This document shows, one piece after another, positions 50,059-58,295 of a DNA stretch of 64,000 nucleotides (the first letter of the stretch is position 1; every line of letters starts with the position of its first letter). A program made the position numbers and the translations under genes. The notes under the pieces were generated by a model. It had not been told where the DNA came from. It searched no databases and worked only from the letters and a program-made list of their open reading frames with translations. The stretch is from Biformimicrobium ophioploci. Its GTDB lineage: Bacteria; Pseudomonadota; Gammaproteobacteria; Pseudomonadales; Cellvibrionaceae. Where the stretch lies: assembly GCF_030270605.1 (NCBI RefSeq), contig NZ_BSYJ01000005.1:1-64000 (forward strand). The letters are read 5' to 3'.

Positions 50059-51666
50059 CTAGAGGCGGGCTACCCCGAACGTATTTTTCCTGCCCGCGGG
50101 TATTTCAGTGCTTTGCCTGCAAACCGAAAGCAGCATGCCCAGAATCTTGCGCGTATCCCGGGGGTCGATAATGCCGTCGTCCCAGAGTCGCGCGGAGCAG
50201 GCGAGTGCGGTGGCACTGCTGTCAAGGAAGGCTGCGGTATCGGCTTCGAGTTTGGACAATGCGGCCTCGTCTACCTGGCCTGCCTTCTCCATCTTCTGCT
50301 CGGTGACAATGCGCATCACCTTGCCAGCCTGAGCGCCACCCATGACAGCGGTGCGGGCGTTGGGCCAGGCCAGGATAAAGCGCGGGTCAAAACCCCGGCC
50401 ACACATCGCATAATTGCCAGCGCCGTATGAGCCGCCAATGACAATGCTCAGCTTGGGTACACTGGCATTGGCAACGGCTTGGATCATCTTGGATCCATGC
50501 TTGATGATGCCGGACTGTTCCGCCTCGGTGCCGACCATAAACCCGGTGGTGTTATGCAGGAACAGCAGCGGAATATCACTCTGTTCGCACAACTGGATGA
50601 ACTGTGCGGCTTTGGTGGCGCCCGCGGATGTGATTGGTCCGTTATTGCCAATCACCCCCAGCGGTGCACCGAACAGGTGAATATGGCCACACACGGTTTG
50701 GCGGTCGTATTCGGGTTTGAAGTCCAGGTAACGGGAGCCATCGGCGATACGCGCAATGATTTCCCTGACATCGTAAGGCTGTTTGGTGTCCGCCGGGACA
50801 ATGCCGAGCAGGTCCTCTGCAGGGTAGAGCGGCGGGTCCTCGACAGGGGCAGGGGCTGCTGCCGACAATGGCGCGAGGCTTGCCAGGATTTCCCGCGCGA
50901 TACGGATGCCATCGGCATCATCTTCGGCAAGGTATTCTCCTGTGCCGGCGATACTCGCATGCATCTCCGCGCCGCCCAGCGCCTCACTGGTGGCTTCCTC
51001 TCCGGTTGCTGCTTTGAGCAGTGGAGGGCCTGCCAGGAACATGGTGGCCTGCTGTCGCACCAGTACGACATAATCCGAGAGCCCGGGCTGGTAGGCGCCA
51101 CCGGCCGTGGCGCTGCCGTGTACTACGGTAACCTGGGGGATACCGGCGGCAGACATGCGTGCCTGGTTTGCGAAACCCCTCCCTCCCGGGGCAAAGGTTT
51201 CATTGGCATACATCAGGTTGGCACCGCCACTTTGCGCGAGGGTAACGAACGGCAAGCGGTTTTCCATCGCAATCTGCTGCATGCGTAACGCCTTGTCCAT
51301 GCCGGTCGGCGTGATGGTGCCACCCTTGATTGCATAGTTGTCCACCCGCACCAGGCAACGCCGACCGCTCACGGTACCGATGCCGCAGATTGCCCCACCG
51401 GCGGCGCTGCCGTCCTCATCGCCATAGCTGCCGTAGCCGGCAAAGGCACAGAGTTCCAGGAAAGGGGTGCCTGGGTCCAGTAACCTTGCGAGGCGCTCCT
51501 GTGGCAACAGCCAGCCCCTGTTCCGGTAGCGCTGCGCGCGCTGTTCTTCGTTCTTGGTGCGGTTTTGCTGAAGTGAAACGATCGCTCCCAGCGCATCTGA
51601 CATGGCCGCGCGGTTAGAGGCGAACTCCGCCGATTCGGCGTTGATCTGGCTTTCGAATGGCTGCAC
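50059..51666 (-). CDS. Acyl-CoA carboxyltransferase (geranyl/methylcrotonyl-CoA carboxylase beta type)
   Basis: This 535-residue subunit transfers CO2 from carboxybiotin to an acyl-CoA. It has two crotonase-like halves: the first with SGRRCLVRVDNYAIKGGTIT and GGANLMYANETFAPGG, the second with GAPLGVIGNNGPITSAGATK, FLHNTTGFMVGTEAEQSGII and GGSYGAGNYAMCGRGFDPRF. MGGAQAGKVMRIV fits AtuC (geranyl-CoA carboxylase) better than the methylcrotonyl enzyme, which usually has GGEQAA at that place; this distinction is from memory. The biotin-carrying alpha subunit needed for activity is not in the window. First catabolic enzyme after the SDR gene (11 bases upstream). Confidence 0.85.
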   Translation of the reverse strand: MQPFESQINAESAEFASNRAAMSDALGAIVSLQQNRTKNEEQRAQRYRNRGWLLPQERLARLLDPGTPFLELCAFAGYGSYGDEDGSAAGGAICGIGTVSGRRCLVRVDNYAIKGGTITPTGMDKALRMQQIAMENRLPFVTLAQSGGANLMYANETFAPGGRGFANQARMSAAGIPQVTVVHGSATAGGAYQPGLSDYVVLVRQQATMFLAGPPLLKAATGEEATSEALGGAEMHASIAGTGEYLAEDDADGIRIAREILASLAPLSAAAPAPVEDPPLYPAEDLLGIVPADTKQPYDVREIIARIADGSRYLDFKPEYDRQTVCGHIHLFGAPLGVIGNNGPITSAGATKAAQFIQLCEQSDIPLLFLHNTTGFMVGTEAEQSGIIKHGSKMIQAVANASVPKLSIVIGGSYGAGNYAMCGRGFDPRFILAWPNARTAVMGGAQAGKVMRIVTEQKMEKAGQVDEAALSKLEADTAAFLDSSATALACSARLWDDGIIDPRDTRKILGMLLSVCRQSTEIPAGRKNTFGVARL

Positions 51667-51677
51667 GAATTGCCCCT

Positions 51678-52571
51678 TTACAGTTTTCCTTCGGCTTCCA
51701 GCTCGGCAACTGCCTCGGGGCGTTTGCTTCTGTGGAAACCGTTAAAGGTATTGCGCCGGATAGCGGGGCCGACGCGCCATGCGGGAGATGCCACATTGAG
51801 GGATGAGCCACCGTCCACGCGCAGTGTCTGCCCGGTAATATAGGCCGCTGCGGGAGACAGCAGGAAGCACACCGCAGCACTCACCTCTGCCTCCTCGCCG
51901 AGGCGGTAGAGGGGGATGGTCTCCTTGAACCCCGGGAGCAGGGCCTTGAGAAATTCAGGGTCGTAGGTATCGAATCCGCTGGACAGGATATAGCCCGGGG
52001 CGACGGCATTGACCCGCACCGCGTGCGGCGCCCATTCAATGGCTGCGGTCTGGGTGAAATTCTCCATGCCGGCGCGGGCGGCACCCGAATGCCCCATGGA
52101 GGGCATGCCGCCGACATTGTCGGCACTGATATTGACGATACTGCCGCCGTTATCCTTCATGGCCTGGATAAACGCTTCGCGGGCCATCAGGAAACCGCCG
52201 ACGAGATTGGAGCGCACCACGGCCTCGAAACCTTTTGCGCTGGTGAGCTCCAGCGGCGCGGGGAATTGTCCCCCGGCGTTATTCACCAGCCCATCGATCC
52301 GGTCGTAGCATTCGAGTACTTCCGAGATCAGTTGCTTTACCCGGTCCTCATCCCGTATGTCGCCGATGTGGCAACTGGCCTGGCCGCCATCTTCCTGGAT
52401 CTCCTGGCGTACCTGTTCCAGTTTTTCCGCCTTGCGCCCAACCAGGGCGACTCTGGCGCCGAGGCCTGACAGTTCGTGCGCGATACAGCGTCCGATACCG
52501 CTCCCGCCGCCAGTGACGATGATCACCTGGTCTAGGAAGCTGTCTTTACGTAGTTGGCTCTGGTAGCCCAT
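51678..52571 (-). CDS. SDR-family oxidoreductase, PECR/AtuG-like
   Basis: This 297-residue Rossmann-fold enzyme has the cofactor motif VTGGGSGIG, NNAGG, and NAVAPG. The usual YxxxK active site is absent. In its place is GHSGAARAGMENF, as in peroxisomal trans-2-enoyl-CoA reductase and related dienoyl-CoA reductases. A role in reducing an unsaturated acyl-CoA is therefore more likely than alcohol oxidation, though AtuB/AtuG of terpene breakdown belong to the same broad group. The C-terminal extension (about residues 260-297, basic and acidic) is longer than typical. First gene of the operon; the upstream side holds a LysR remnant. Confidence 0.82.
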   Translation of the reverse strand: MGYQSQLRKDSFLDQVIIVTGGGSGIGRCIAHELSGLGARVALVGRKAEKLEQVRQEIQEDGGQASCHIGDIRDEDRVKQLISEVLECYDRIDGLVNNAGGQFPAPLELTSAKGFEAVVRSNLVGGFLMAREAFIQAMKDNGGSIVNISADNVGGMPSMGHSGAARAGMENFTQTAAIEWAPHAVRVNAVAPGYILSSGFDTYDPEFLKALLPGFKETIPLYRLGEEAEVSAAVCFLLSPAAAYITGQTLRVDGGSSLNVASPAWRVGPAIRRNTFNGFHRSKRPEAVAELEAEGKL

Positions 52572-52750
52572 GGAAATCCTTCATCCGTGTGTGCATTTTC
52601 CACTCAACACTAACAGCGCGAGGGCCGCCAGTAGTTGCCTAATCCTCCCAGCAGACTTGGCTGAACGTCCCAGTTGGCAATGGTATTTTCTGCAGATTTG
52701 CAGTGGGAGCCGCTGAGCCTGTGCTGGTGGCGCGGAGCGACAGCCATGCA
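52572..52750. other. Upstream region of the Atu-like operon
   Basis: This stretch between the SDR start and the LysR remnant contains CTGCAGATTTGCAG (52689-52702), an interrupted inverted repeat. It may be the remains of a LysR-type operator (T-N11-A-like), but no clear promoter is visible. No gene is supported on either strand. Confidence 0.35.
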
Positions 52751-52900
52751 GTGGGTACGCTTGCGCTCAATTGGGTGAAAACTGTCCAGGAAGCACTCCA
52801 ATGAACCGGCGGTTTCGCGCACCTGAGAACCAGTGCGCTTTCCCGCCACTGCAAAATGATTAAGCTCGAAAGCTACCTAAACACCCACCTCAACGAATGA
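52751..52900 (+). pseudogene. Remnant of a LysR-family regulator gene (N-terminal HTH)
   Basis: From the GTG at 52751 the frame reads LALNWVKTVQEALQ, a TGA at 52802, TGGFAHLR, then TSALSRHCKMIKLESYLNTH and a second TGA at 52898. This follows a LysR helix-turn-helix closely (LNWvKtf, eTGgFa, sALSRhiKkLEsyLnT). It has an internal stop, lacks about eight residues between GGFA and SALSR, and breaks off where the effector domain should begin. It sits divergent to the Atu-like operon, the normal site of its regulator. The reading is by eye and needs a database search. Confidence 0.6.
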
Positions 52901-52913
52901 TGTGTCTCGTCCA

Positions 52914-54929
52914 ATGAATGCTGAAGTGAAAATGGCAACAGAGTCCCAAGCAGGCAAGCCGGTAGCGGCCGCAGCTGCGACGGCAGCTACGGCCACCGCT
53001 CCGACCAAAGCGATGACCAAAGCTATAAAAAGCCCGCTCAATCGCATTGAGCAGCTTTTCACCAGTACTCGCCTGACGCATCAGCAAGAGACCGGGCTGG
53101 AGAAGGCGCTCATCGTGGGGCGGATCCTCGTCGCGTCCGCTACTGCGGGCCTGACCGCGCGGCCCTTCTGGCGGGCCAAACCGCAGAAGCAGGTATTCCA
53201 GGCCCTGGACTCGGGTAACGCCCCGGGCCTGAACCTGCTTGTTTCCGTGCTTGCGGACCGCGCGGATCTGGTGGTTCCTGCAGAGATTCGCATGGTGAAT
53301 GGCTCCCGGGTTTTCTGTGAGCGCTCGGCGGGCAGTGGCGTCCGGAGTGGTGATATCTGCCTGTATGTGGGTGCGGCGTTTCTCGGGGTCGCCACGGGCA
53401 AGGAGTTCTGTACGGCGGTTGCCGCCGCGCTGGCGCCCTGGAGCGGTAGGGTACGGCCGGTGCTGGCCGCGGCGCTGCAGCATAGGAACGGTAAGACCGG
53501 ACGCCACACCGAATTTTTGCAGCGCCTTGCAGCGGTGGATGGTCGAACTTGTGAGGCCATGGCTACCAGCCTGCATCGATATCAGGGCGCTATTGCTGCG
53601 CGGGTCGCAGGCGCGGAGGTGCTTGCAGCGATGCCGGCAAAATTCGCCATGCTAAAGCGCTGTGAATCCGACATTCTGGCAGAGAACGCCCAGCACCTGG
53701 GCGAGGGACGCCTCTATGCAAACCTGCCGCAGGCGGTGTTGACCCGATTTAACAAAAAGTGGCAGCAACCTGCCGCGAAGGATGCTTTGCAGAATGGTGC
53801 AGATGACAGCGGGATCGCCTGGCTGGATGCTGCGATGCAGGGCAAAGCGGTTTCCGGAAAAGAAAAAAATGGCGAGTCGCTTCTGCTTGGCGATTTTGCG
53901 CCGGCACGACTGGTTTCGGACTTTGCTGGCCTCTGTGCCGCATTGACCCTAGCGGAGTACAGAGCGCAGGGCGTGTACCGCGAGGGCCTGGACCTGGTGG
54001 ATCACCAGCAGATGGCCAGGGGTGATGCTCAGCTCGACAAAGCGCGAAAAATCCTCGATGTATTCTTCAACAAGGAAACCCCGGAGCGTTTCCTGCTGAT
54101 GGATCTCCCCTCAGATGCAGATATGCGCTCGATGGGGTTGCAGCCCGCAATCGACTGGCTGCGCAACAAGCTCGTTGACCTGCGCGAGCTCGAGCGTCTC
54201 CTTGCCAAGGAGCGCAGCGTGTCCGAGTTGCGCCGGCTGGGACGGCGCCTGTTGCTGGCTCAGGTCAGCATCGATCCGGCGGTTTTCCGGTTGCGCTCCA
54301 TTGTCCCGGACGAGGCGCGTGAACTTGCCCTGGACAGTACGCGCAATACGGATGAGCTGGGCATCCAGATTGAAAAGATCCACCGGATGTTCTTTCTCAG
54401 GATCTGGCGTGCACTGGCGCTGGAGTCCGGTGAGACCAGGGCTCGCGGCGAGCGCCTCGTTAAGCTTGTCAGGGCTTATGGGCTGCTGGAAAAATCGGAA
54501 GCAAGGCTCGGAGACTTCGGCCGTACCGCGCTGTTGATGGCGCGCGTGGCGGAAGGCGGCATCGCGAAGGACGATGAAAAAGCGATGTTGGGCCTTGCCG
54601 ACAAGCAGGCAAGGGCAGTGCAATACGAAATCGGCCAGATGATACAAGTTGGCGCCAGACTCCCGATTCTCACCCGAGGCTCTCACCAGAATCTGGCGGG
54701 ACTGCTCTCCGAACAGAATGACCAGCTCAAGGTGATGAGCCAGGCGCTGTCAACCAAAAGCCTGGGCGGTTTTCTCCGGGACCTGTCGGGGCGCTGCGAA
54801 GCGGTGCGGGCAATTGTCTGGAAGCAGTACAGCTTGGCGCTCGCAGAGCTGGCCGGCCTGTGTATGGGGGTTGAAAAGGCACACGGTATCAAGCCCCTGC
54901 GCCTCGTTAGCTACGCCGCTGAAAACTAG
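52914..54929 (+). CDS. Large helical protein of unknown function
   Basis: This protein of about 671 residues has no signal peptide and no membrane segment. The first 40 residues are Ala/Thr/Lys-rich and low in complexity; the rest is predicted largely helical with many Arg, Leu and Glu (LVDLRELERLLAKERSVSELRRLGRRLLLAQ). No catalytic motif was recognised. Start choice is open: ATG 52914 has no clear ribosome-binding site; ATG 52932 (MATESQ) is next. It begins just after the LysR remnant and is flanked downstream by the convergent yciH gene. I could not assign a family. Confidence 0.65.
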   Translation: MNAEVKMATESQAGKPVAAAAATAATATAPTKAMTKAIKSPLNRIEQLFTSTRLTHQQETGLEKALIVGRILVASATAGLTARPFWRAKPQKQVFQALDSGNAPGLNLLVSVLADRADLVVPAEIRMVNGSRVFCERSAGSGVRSGDICLYVGAAFLGVATGKEFCTAVAAALAPWSGRVRPVLAAALQHRNGKTGRHTEFLQRLAAVDGRTCEAMATSLHRYQGAIAARVAGAEVLAAMPAKFAMLKRCESDILAENAQHLGEGRLYANLPQAVLTRFNKKWQQPAAKDALQNGADDSGIAWLDAAMQGKAVSGKEKNGESLLLGDFAPARLVSDFAGLCAALTLAEYRAQGVYREGLDLVDHQQMARGDAQLDKARKILDVFFNKETPERFLLMDLPSDADMRSMGLQPAIDWLRNKLVDLRELERLLAKERSVSELRRLGRRLLLAQVSIDPAVFRLRSIVPDEARELALDSTRNTDELGIQIEKIHRMFFLRIWRALALESGETRARGERLVKLVRAYGLLEKSEARLGDFGRTALLMARVAEGGIAKDDEKAMLGLADKQARAVQYEIGQMIQVGARLPILTRGSHQNLAGLLSEQNDQLKVMSQALSTKSLGGFLRDLSGRCEAVRAIVWKQYSLALAELAGLCMGVEKAHGIKPLRLVSYAAEN

Positions 54930-54963
54930 GGGCGAGCCAGGAGCAAACTGGAGAAAACGCGGC

Positions 54964-55287
54964 TCAGCCGCCGGCAAGTTTTACCTTCATGCCCTTGGCT
55001 TCCAGTAGCGCCTGAATTTCGGCGCGTTTGTCTCCCTGTATTTCAATCACACCATCTTTCAGGGCGCCGCCACAGCCGCAGCGTTTTTTCAGTTCTGCCA
55101 GCATCAGCTTCAATTCCGCGTCGGTACCCTCGAGTCCACGCACGCAGGTGACGCCCTTGCCCTTGCGGCCCTTTGTCTCGCGCTGGATGCGAACAATACC
55201 GTCGCCCTTGTGTCGGGCCGGAGCGGCTTTTTCTTCTTTTACCCGGCCACCGTCGGTGGAATATACGAGCCTGGTATCTTTTGCCAT
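54964..55287 (-). CDS. yciH: YciH/SUI1-family translation factor
   Basis: This 107-residue protein is of the eIF1/SUI1 fold. It shows VRIQRETKGRKGKGVTCVRG, LKKRCGCGGALKDGVIEIQGD and LLEAKGMKVKLAGG at the C-terminus, the typical pattern of bacterial YciH. In E. coli YciH affects start-codon fidelity and stress translation. Length is normal. It is convergent with the large helical protein gene and divergent from the potassium channel gene (147-bp gap). Confidence 0.93.
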   Translation of the reverse strand: MAKDTRLVYSTDGGRVKEEKAAPARHKGDGIVRIQRETKGRKGKGVTCVRGLEGTDAELKLMLAELKKRCGCGGALKDGVIEIQGDKRAEIQALLEAKGMKVKLAGG

Positions 55288-55434
55288 GGGGTCTGCTTAA
55301 ATTTCAGTCAGATAGGGGTTGCTGGATGCCAGCGCGCATTCTTGCGCTCAGGTGCGCACTTGTCCAGCAGGGGGTTACAGGTACCCGAAAAATCTCTAAG
55401 CTTGGCGCTGCGATAGTGATACCGGTGAAGTGAT

Positions 55435-56277
55435 ATGCCGCAGAAGGGAATGCGCGAAACCCTCAACACGATTATTTTCGGGACGAAGACGCCTGCCGGT
55501 AAGTTTTTTGATCTCGCGCTGATCTGGGCGATCGTGATCAGCGTGGTCCTGATCCTGCTCGCCACAATCGACGCTATTTCCGAGGAATACCGCCGCGGCC
55601 TCTATATGGCCGAATGGGTATTCACCATTCTTTTCACGATTGAATACGCGCTCAGGATCTATAGCGCCCGCGATCGCAAGCAGTATATTTTCAGTTTCTA
55701 TGGTGTGGTCGACCTGTTGTCGATACTGCCGCTGTATATTTCGCTGATCTTCCCGCAGGCGAGCTACCTGCTGGTGATTCGCCTCCTGCGCGTGCTGCGT
55801 ATTTTCCGGGTCCTCAAGTTATTGCGCTATATGAAGGACGCCAATTTACTGTTGCGCTCGCTGTGGCATTCGCGTCGAAAAATCATGGTCTTCTTCGGCA
55901 CGGTACTGATTATGTGCGTCATTATCGGTTCGGTGATGTACGCGGTGGAGGGGCCGGAAAACGGCTTTACCAGCATTCCGAAGAGCATTTACTGGACGAT
56001 TGTGACCATTACTACGGTCGGCTACGGGGACATCACGCCACAGACCAATTTTGGTCAGGGACTGGCAGCGGCAACAATGCTGTTGGGTTATTCCATCATT
56101 GCGGTTCCCACCGGGATCATAACCTCGCAGATGGCCTCAGAACTGAGACGTGACACCATGCTCCTCAATTGCCTGGCCTGTGGCAGGGGCAACCATGAGA
56201 CGGAAGCGCGCTTTTGCCTGAAGTGTGGTGCGGAGTTGCCCAACGATCTGGCAGAGCCGGAAGACGATGTGAGCTAG
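55435..56277 (+). CDS. Voltage-gated potassium channel with C-terminal zinc ribbon
   Basis: This 280-residue inner-membrane channel subunit has S1-S3, an S4 voltage sensor RLLRVLRIFRVLKLLR (basic residues at 116, 119, 122, 125, 128, 131), S5, a pore helix and the selectivity filter TTVGYGD (193-199), and S6, as in KvAP. After S6 a short linker leads to CLAC (C246, C249) and CLKC (C261, C264), a four-cysteine zinc-ribbon-like end that common KvAP homologues lack. It ends in an acidic tail. It stands with its own start at 55435 and is 34 bases from the following hydrolase gene. Confidence 0.9.
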   Translation: MPQKGMRETLNTIIFGTKTPAGKFFDLALIWAIVISVVLILLATIDAISEEYRRGLYMAEWVFTILFTIEYALRIYSARDRKQYIFSFYGVVDLLSILPLYISLIFPQASYLLVIRLLRVLRIFRVLKLLRYMKDANLLLRSLWHSRRKIMVFFGTVLIMCVIIGSVMYAVEGPENGFTSIPKSIYWTIVTITTVGYGDITPQTNFGQGLAAATMLLGYSIIAVPTGIITSQMASELRRDTMLLNCLACGRGNHETEARFCLKCGAELPNDLAEPEDDVS

Positions 56278-56310
56278 TCGCAGCCCGAATCCGCTGAGCA
56301 GGAATATTCA

Positions 56311-57450
56311 TTGGAAATATACGGATTTTGCGCCCCCGGACTGGAGGCGTTGTACAGCACTTTTGCAGAAAACTTTGCCCAGAGAGGCGATACCGGCGCC
56401 TCGTTTGCCGCGGTTCACCATGGTGAGCTGATCGTGTCCCTGGCGGCGGGGACACGCGACCGCGACGGCAGCCTGCCGTATTCGGAAGAGACACTGGTGA
56501 ATGTGTTTTCCGCCAGCAAGGGGGTGCTGGCCGCACTGGTATTGCAGCAAGTGGCGCAGGGGAACCTGTCACTGGATGCGCCGGTGTGCGCCTACTGGCC
56601 GGAGTTTGCGGCTGGCGGCAAGCAGGAAATCACTGTCGGGCAGCTTTTGTCACATCGCTCGGGGCTGAATGCGTTCCAGCGCAAGGTGCCAGATGGTCTG
56701 ATCTACAGTTGGGCGGACGCCGTCAGGGAGATAGAGCAGACCGCACCTTACTGGGAGCCCGGCAGGGTACAGGGTTATTCACCGTTCCTCTATGGCTGGA
56801 GCCTGGGCGAATTGTTGCAACGGGTGACAGGCAGGCGCCTGGAAGCCCTGTACAGGGCGAGCATGGCGGAGCCCCTGGAGCTAGATGGCGGTTTTGGTGC
56901 TGTCGGCCACAGCTCGACACTTGTGGCGGATGTGCAGCCTCTGAAAGTTGCGCTGGGGCAGGGTGGTGGCCTGGTTGCCGAAGCCATCAGGGCGGACAGG
57001 AAGGGGATGGTGGCAAAGGCTTTTACCAACCCGGTATCCCTGATGCTTGGCACAAACTCCCGCGCCTGGCGAGAAGCCCTGATCCCGGCGGCCAATGGGC
57101 ATTTCAGTGCGCGCGACCTGGCCCGCATCTATGGCGATATGGCCAGCAGTGGTGAGGTGCTCGGCGCACGCGGGCTGGAGCTCGCGTTGACACCGCAATC
57201 GAGCGCAAAAGATGCAACCCTGCAGGCGGAACTGGCCTTCAGTTACGGCTTTATGCTGCAGGGTGAACGACCGGATCTCGATTACGGCTCTGCACTGTCT
57301 TTCGGGCATCCAGGCGCTGGTGGCAGTGTCGGTTTCGCGGACCCGGAACAGGGGCTGGGTATTGGGTACACTACCGCCCGGTTGGGGCAGAGTTTGCTGA
57401 TGGATGAGCGCGCGATGCAGCTCGTGCGCCAGCTACGAGGCCTGATATAG
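56311..57450 (+). CDS. Serine hydrolase, beta-lactamase/esterase class C
   Basis: This 379-residue protein has the SxxK motif VFSASK (S67, K70), a Tyr-containing second motif GYSPFLYGW (about residue 152) and HPGAGGSVGF as the third motif region (HxG type). These fit class C beta-lactamase-fold esterases and peptidases such as EstB rather than true beta-lactamases. No signal peptide is visible, so it is likely cytosolic and acts on esters or carboxylates. The TTG start at 56311 has AGGA seven bases upstream. It follows the channel gene by 34 bases and precedes slyX. Confidence 0.85.
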   Translation: MEIYGFCAPGLEALYSTFAENFAQRGDTGASFAAVHHGELIVSLAAGTRDRDGSLPYSEETLVNVFSASKGVLAALVLQQVAQGNLSLDAPVCAYWPEFAAGGKQEITVGQLLSHRSGLNAFQRKVPDGLIYSWADAVREIEQTAPYWEPGRVQGYSPFLYGWSLGELLQRVTGRRLEALYRASMAEPLELDGGFGAVGHSSTLVADVQPLKVALGQGGGLVAEAIRADRKGMVAKAFTNPVSLMLGTNSRAWREALIPAANGHFSARDLARIYGDMASSGEVLGARGLELALTPQSSAKDATLQAELAFSYGFMLQGERPDLDYGSALSFGHPGAGGSVGFADPEQGLGIGYTTARLGQSLLMDERAMQLVRQLRGLI

Positions 57451-57487
57451 CCGGGATTGAAAAAGCAGTATAAATGGAGCAGCAATA

Positions 57488-57721
57488 ATGACCGAGAGCA
57501 AAGCTGAGCAACTGGAGGCGCGGGTGGCCGAACTGGAGACCCGGCTGCTGTTCCAGGAGGATACCCTGCAGGCGCTGGATGATGTGGTTACCAGGCAAGA
57601 TGGTGAGGTGGCGCTCTTGCGGGCACAGGTCCAGCATCTCTCCGAAAAGCTCAAGGAGCTTCAGCTTGGCAGTGGTGGAGAGGGAGGCGGCGGCCAGGAG
57701 GAGCGCCCGCCACACTATTGA
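57488..57721 (+). CDS. slyX: SlyX family protein
   Basis: This 77-residue cytosolic coiled-coil protein shows heptads in AEQLEARVAELETRLLFQED and LRAQVQHLSEKLKEL, a Gly-rich hinge and the C-terminal RPPHY, the mark of SlyX. Function is unknown; the gene is common near slyD in enterobacteria but lies here after a hydrolase. Its start lies 37 bases after the hydrolase stop. Confidence 0.92.
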   Translation: MTESKAEQLEARVAELETRLLFQEDTLQALDDVVTRQDGEVALLRAQVQHLSEKLKELQLGSGGEGGGGQEERPPHY

Positions 57722-58295
57722 TCGGTCTAATTCGCGCCTGAGAAGAGGTTTGGATCCAAAAGCGCCGTTATTCCATTCGTAGTGCGTATTGAATTTTTTT
57801 ATCTAAAAACCTTATAAAAAATTCGGATGCTGCCCGTAATCGAGGCTTGACATTATTTTTCCACACCTGAGGCACTATTCTGGCGCGTTTTTCCCGTACG
57901 GAATGCTGAAGTTTTGAACGTCCGTGGGGAGCCATAACTCCTTGTTTTTTAGGTGTTTTATTTTGTGTTGAATTTCTGCGCAATCCGCTGGATGCCACGT
58001 ATTGCGTGGCGTATGGGGATTTTTTCGGGAATCATGCACAGAGTTATCCACAGAAGCTGTGAATAGCCGTAGCGCGTCTTGCCACGTGTTTTCCGGCAGG
58101 CACTGCGGCAGCTGTCTATGTTTGTATTTTTGCGATGCGGGGTTTGCATTTTGCGTCGCATACGCTGGTATTCAAATGGAAGAAGCAATACTCTTGCCGG
58201 CAATTGGGCCGTTCAGCCCCGGTACATCTTGCCGGGCTTAGCATGCGGCCCGGTACTCCAAATAATCCATAAATGAAGTGTTAGGAGAGACACGG
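57722..58295. other. Large intergenic region with DnaA-box-like sites
   Basis: This 574-bp gap has no supported gene. It starts AT-rich (57780-57830). It contains TTTTCCACA (57857-57865), a perfect TTATCCACA (58044-58052) and, in the opposite direction, TGTGAATAG (58058-58066). TTGACA at 57847-57852 is a good -35 hexamer, but no -10 is correctly spaced. The end carries AGGAGA (58283-58288), the ribosome-binding site of the OmpA-like lipoprotein. Confidence 0.55.
58044..58066. promoter_or_regulatory. Inverted pair of DnaA-box-like sequences
   Basis: TTATCCACA matches the DnaA box consensus exactly. Five bases later TGTGAATAG is one base from the inverted consensus. Together TATCCACAG and CTGTGAATA form an inverted repeat around AAG with one mismatch. 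It could be a DnaA-controlled promoter element or titration site, or a site for another dimeric protein. Confidence 0.5.

Noticed and set aside
52610-52849. Minus-strand 79-residue ORF before the SDR gene
   Set aside because: It lies antisense to the LysR remnant, has no ribosome-binding site and shows no recognisable protein pattern.
57847-57881. TTGACA with TATTCT as a promoter
   Set aside because: The spacer is 23 bp, too long for a sigma-70 promoter.
57768-57998. Minus-strand 76-residue ORF in the AT-rich gap after slyX
   Set aside because: Composition looks like translated intergenic sequence, with no ribosome-binding site or motif.
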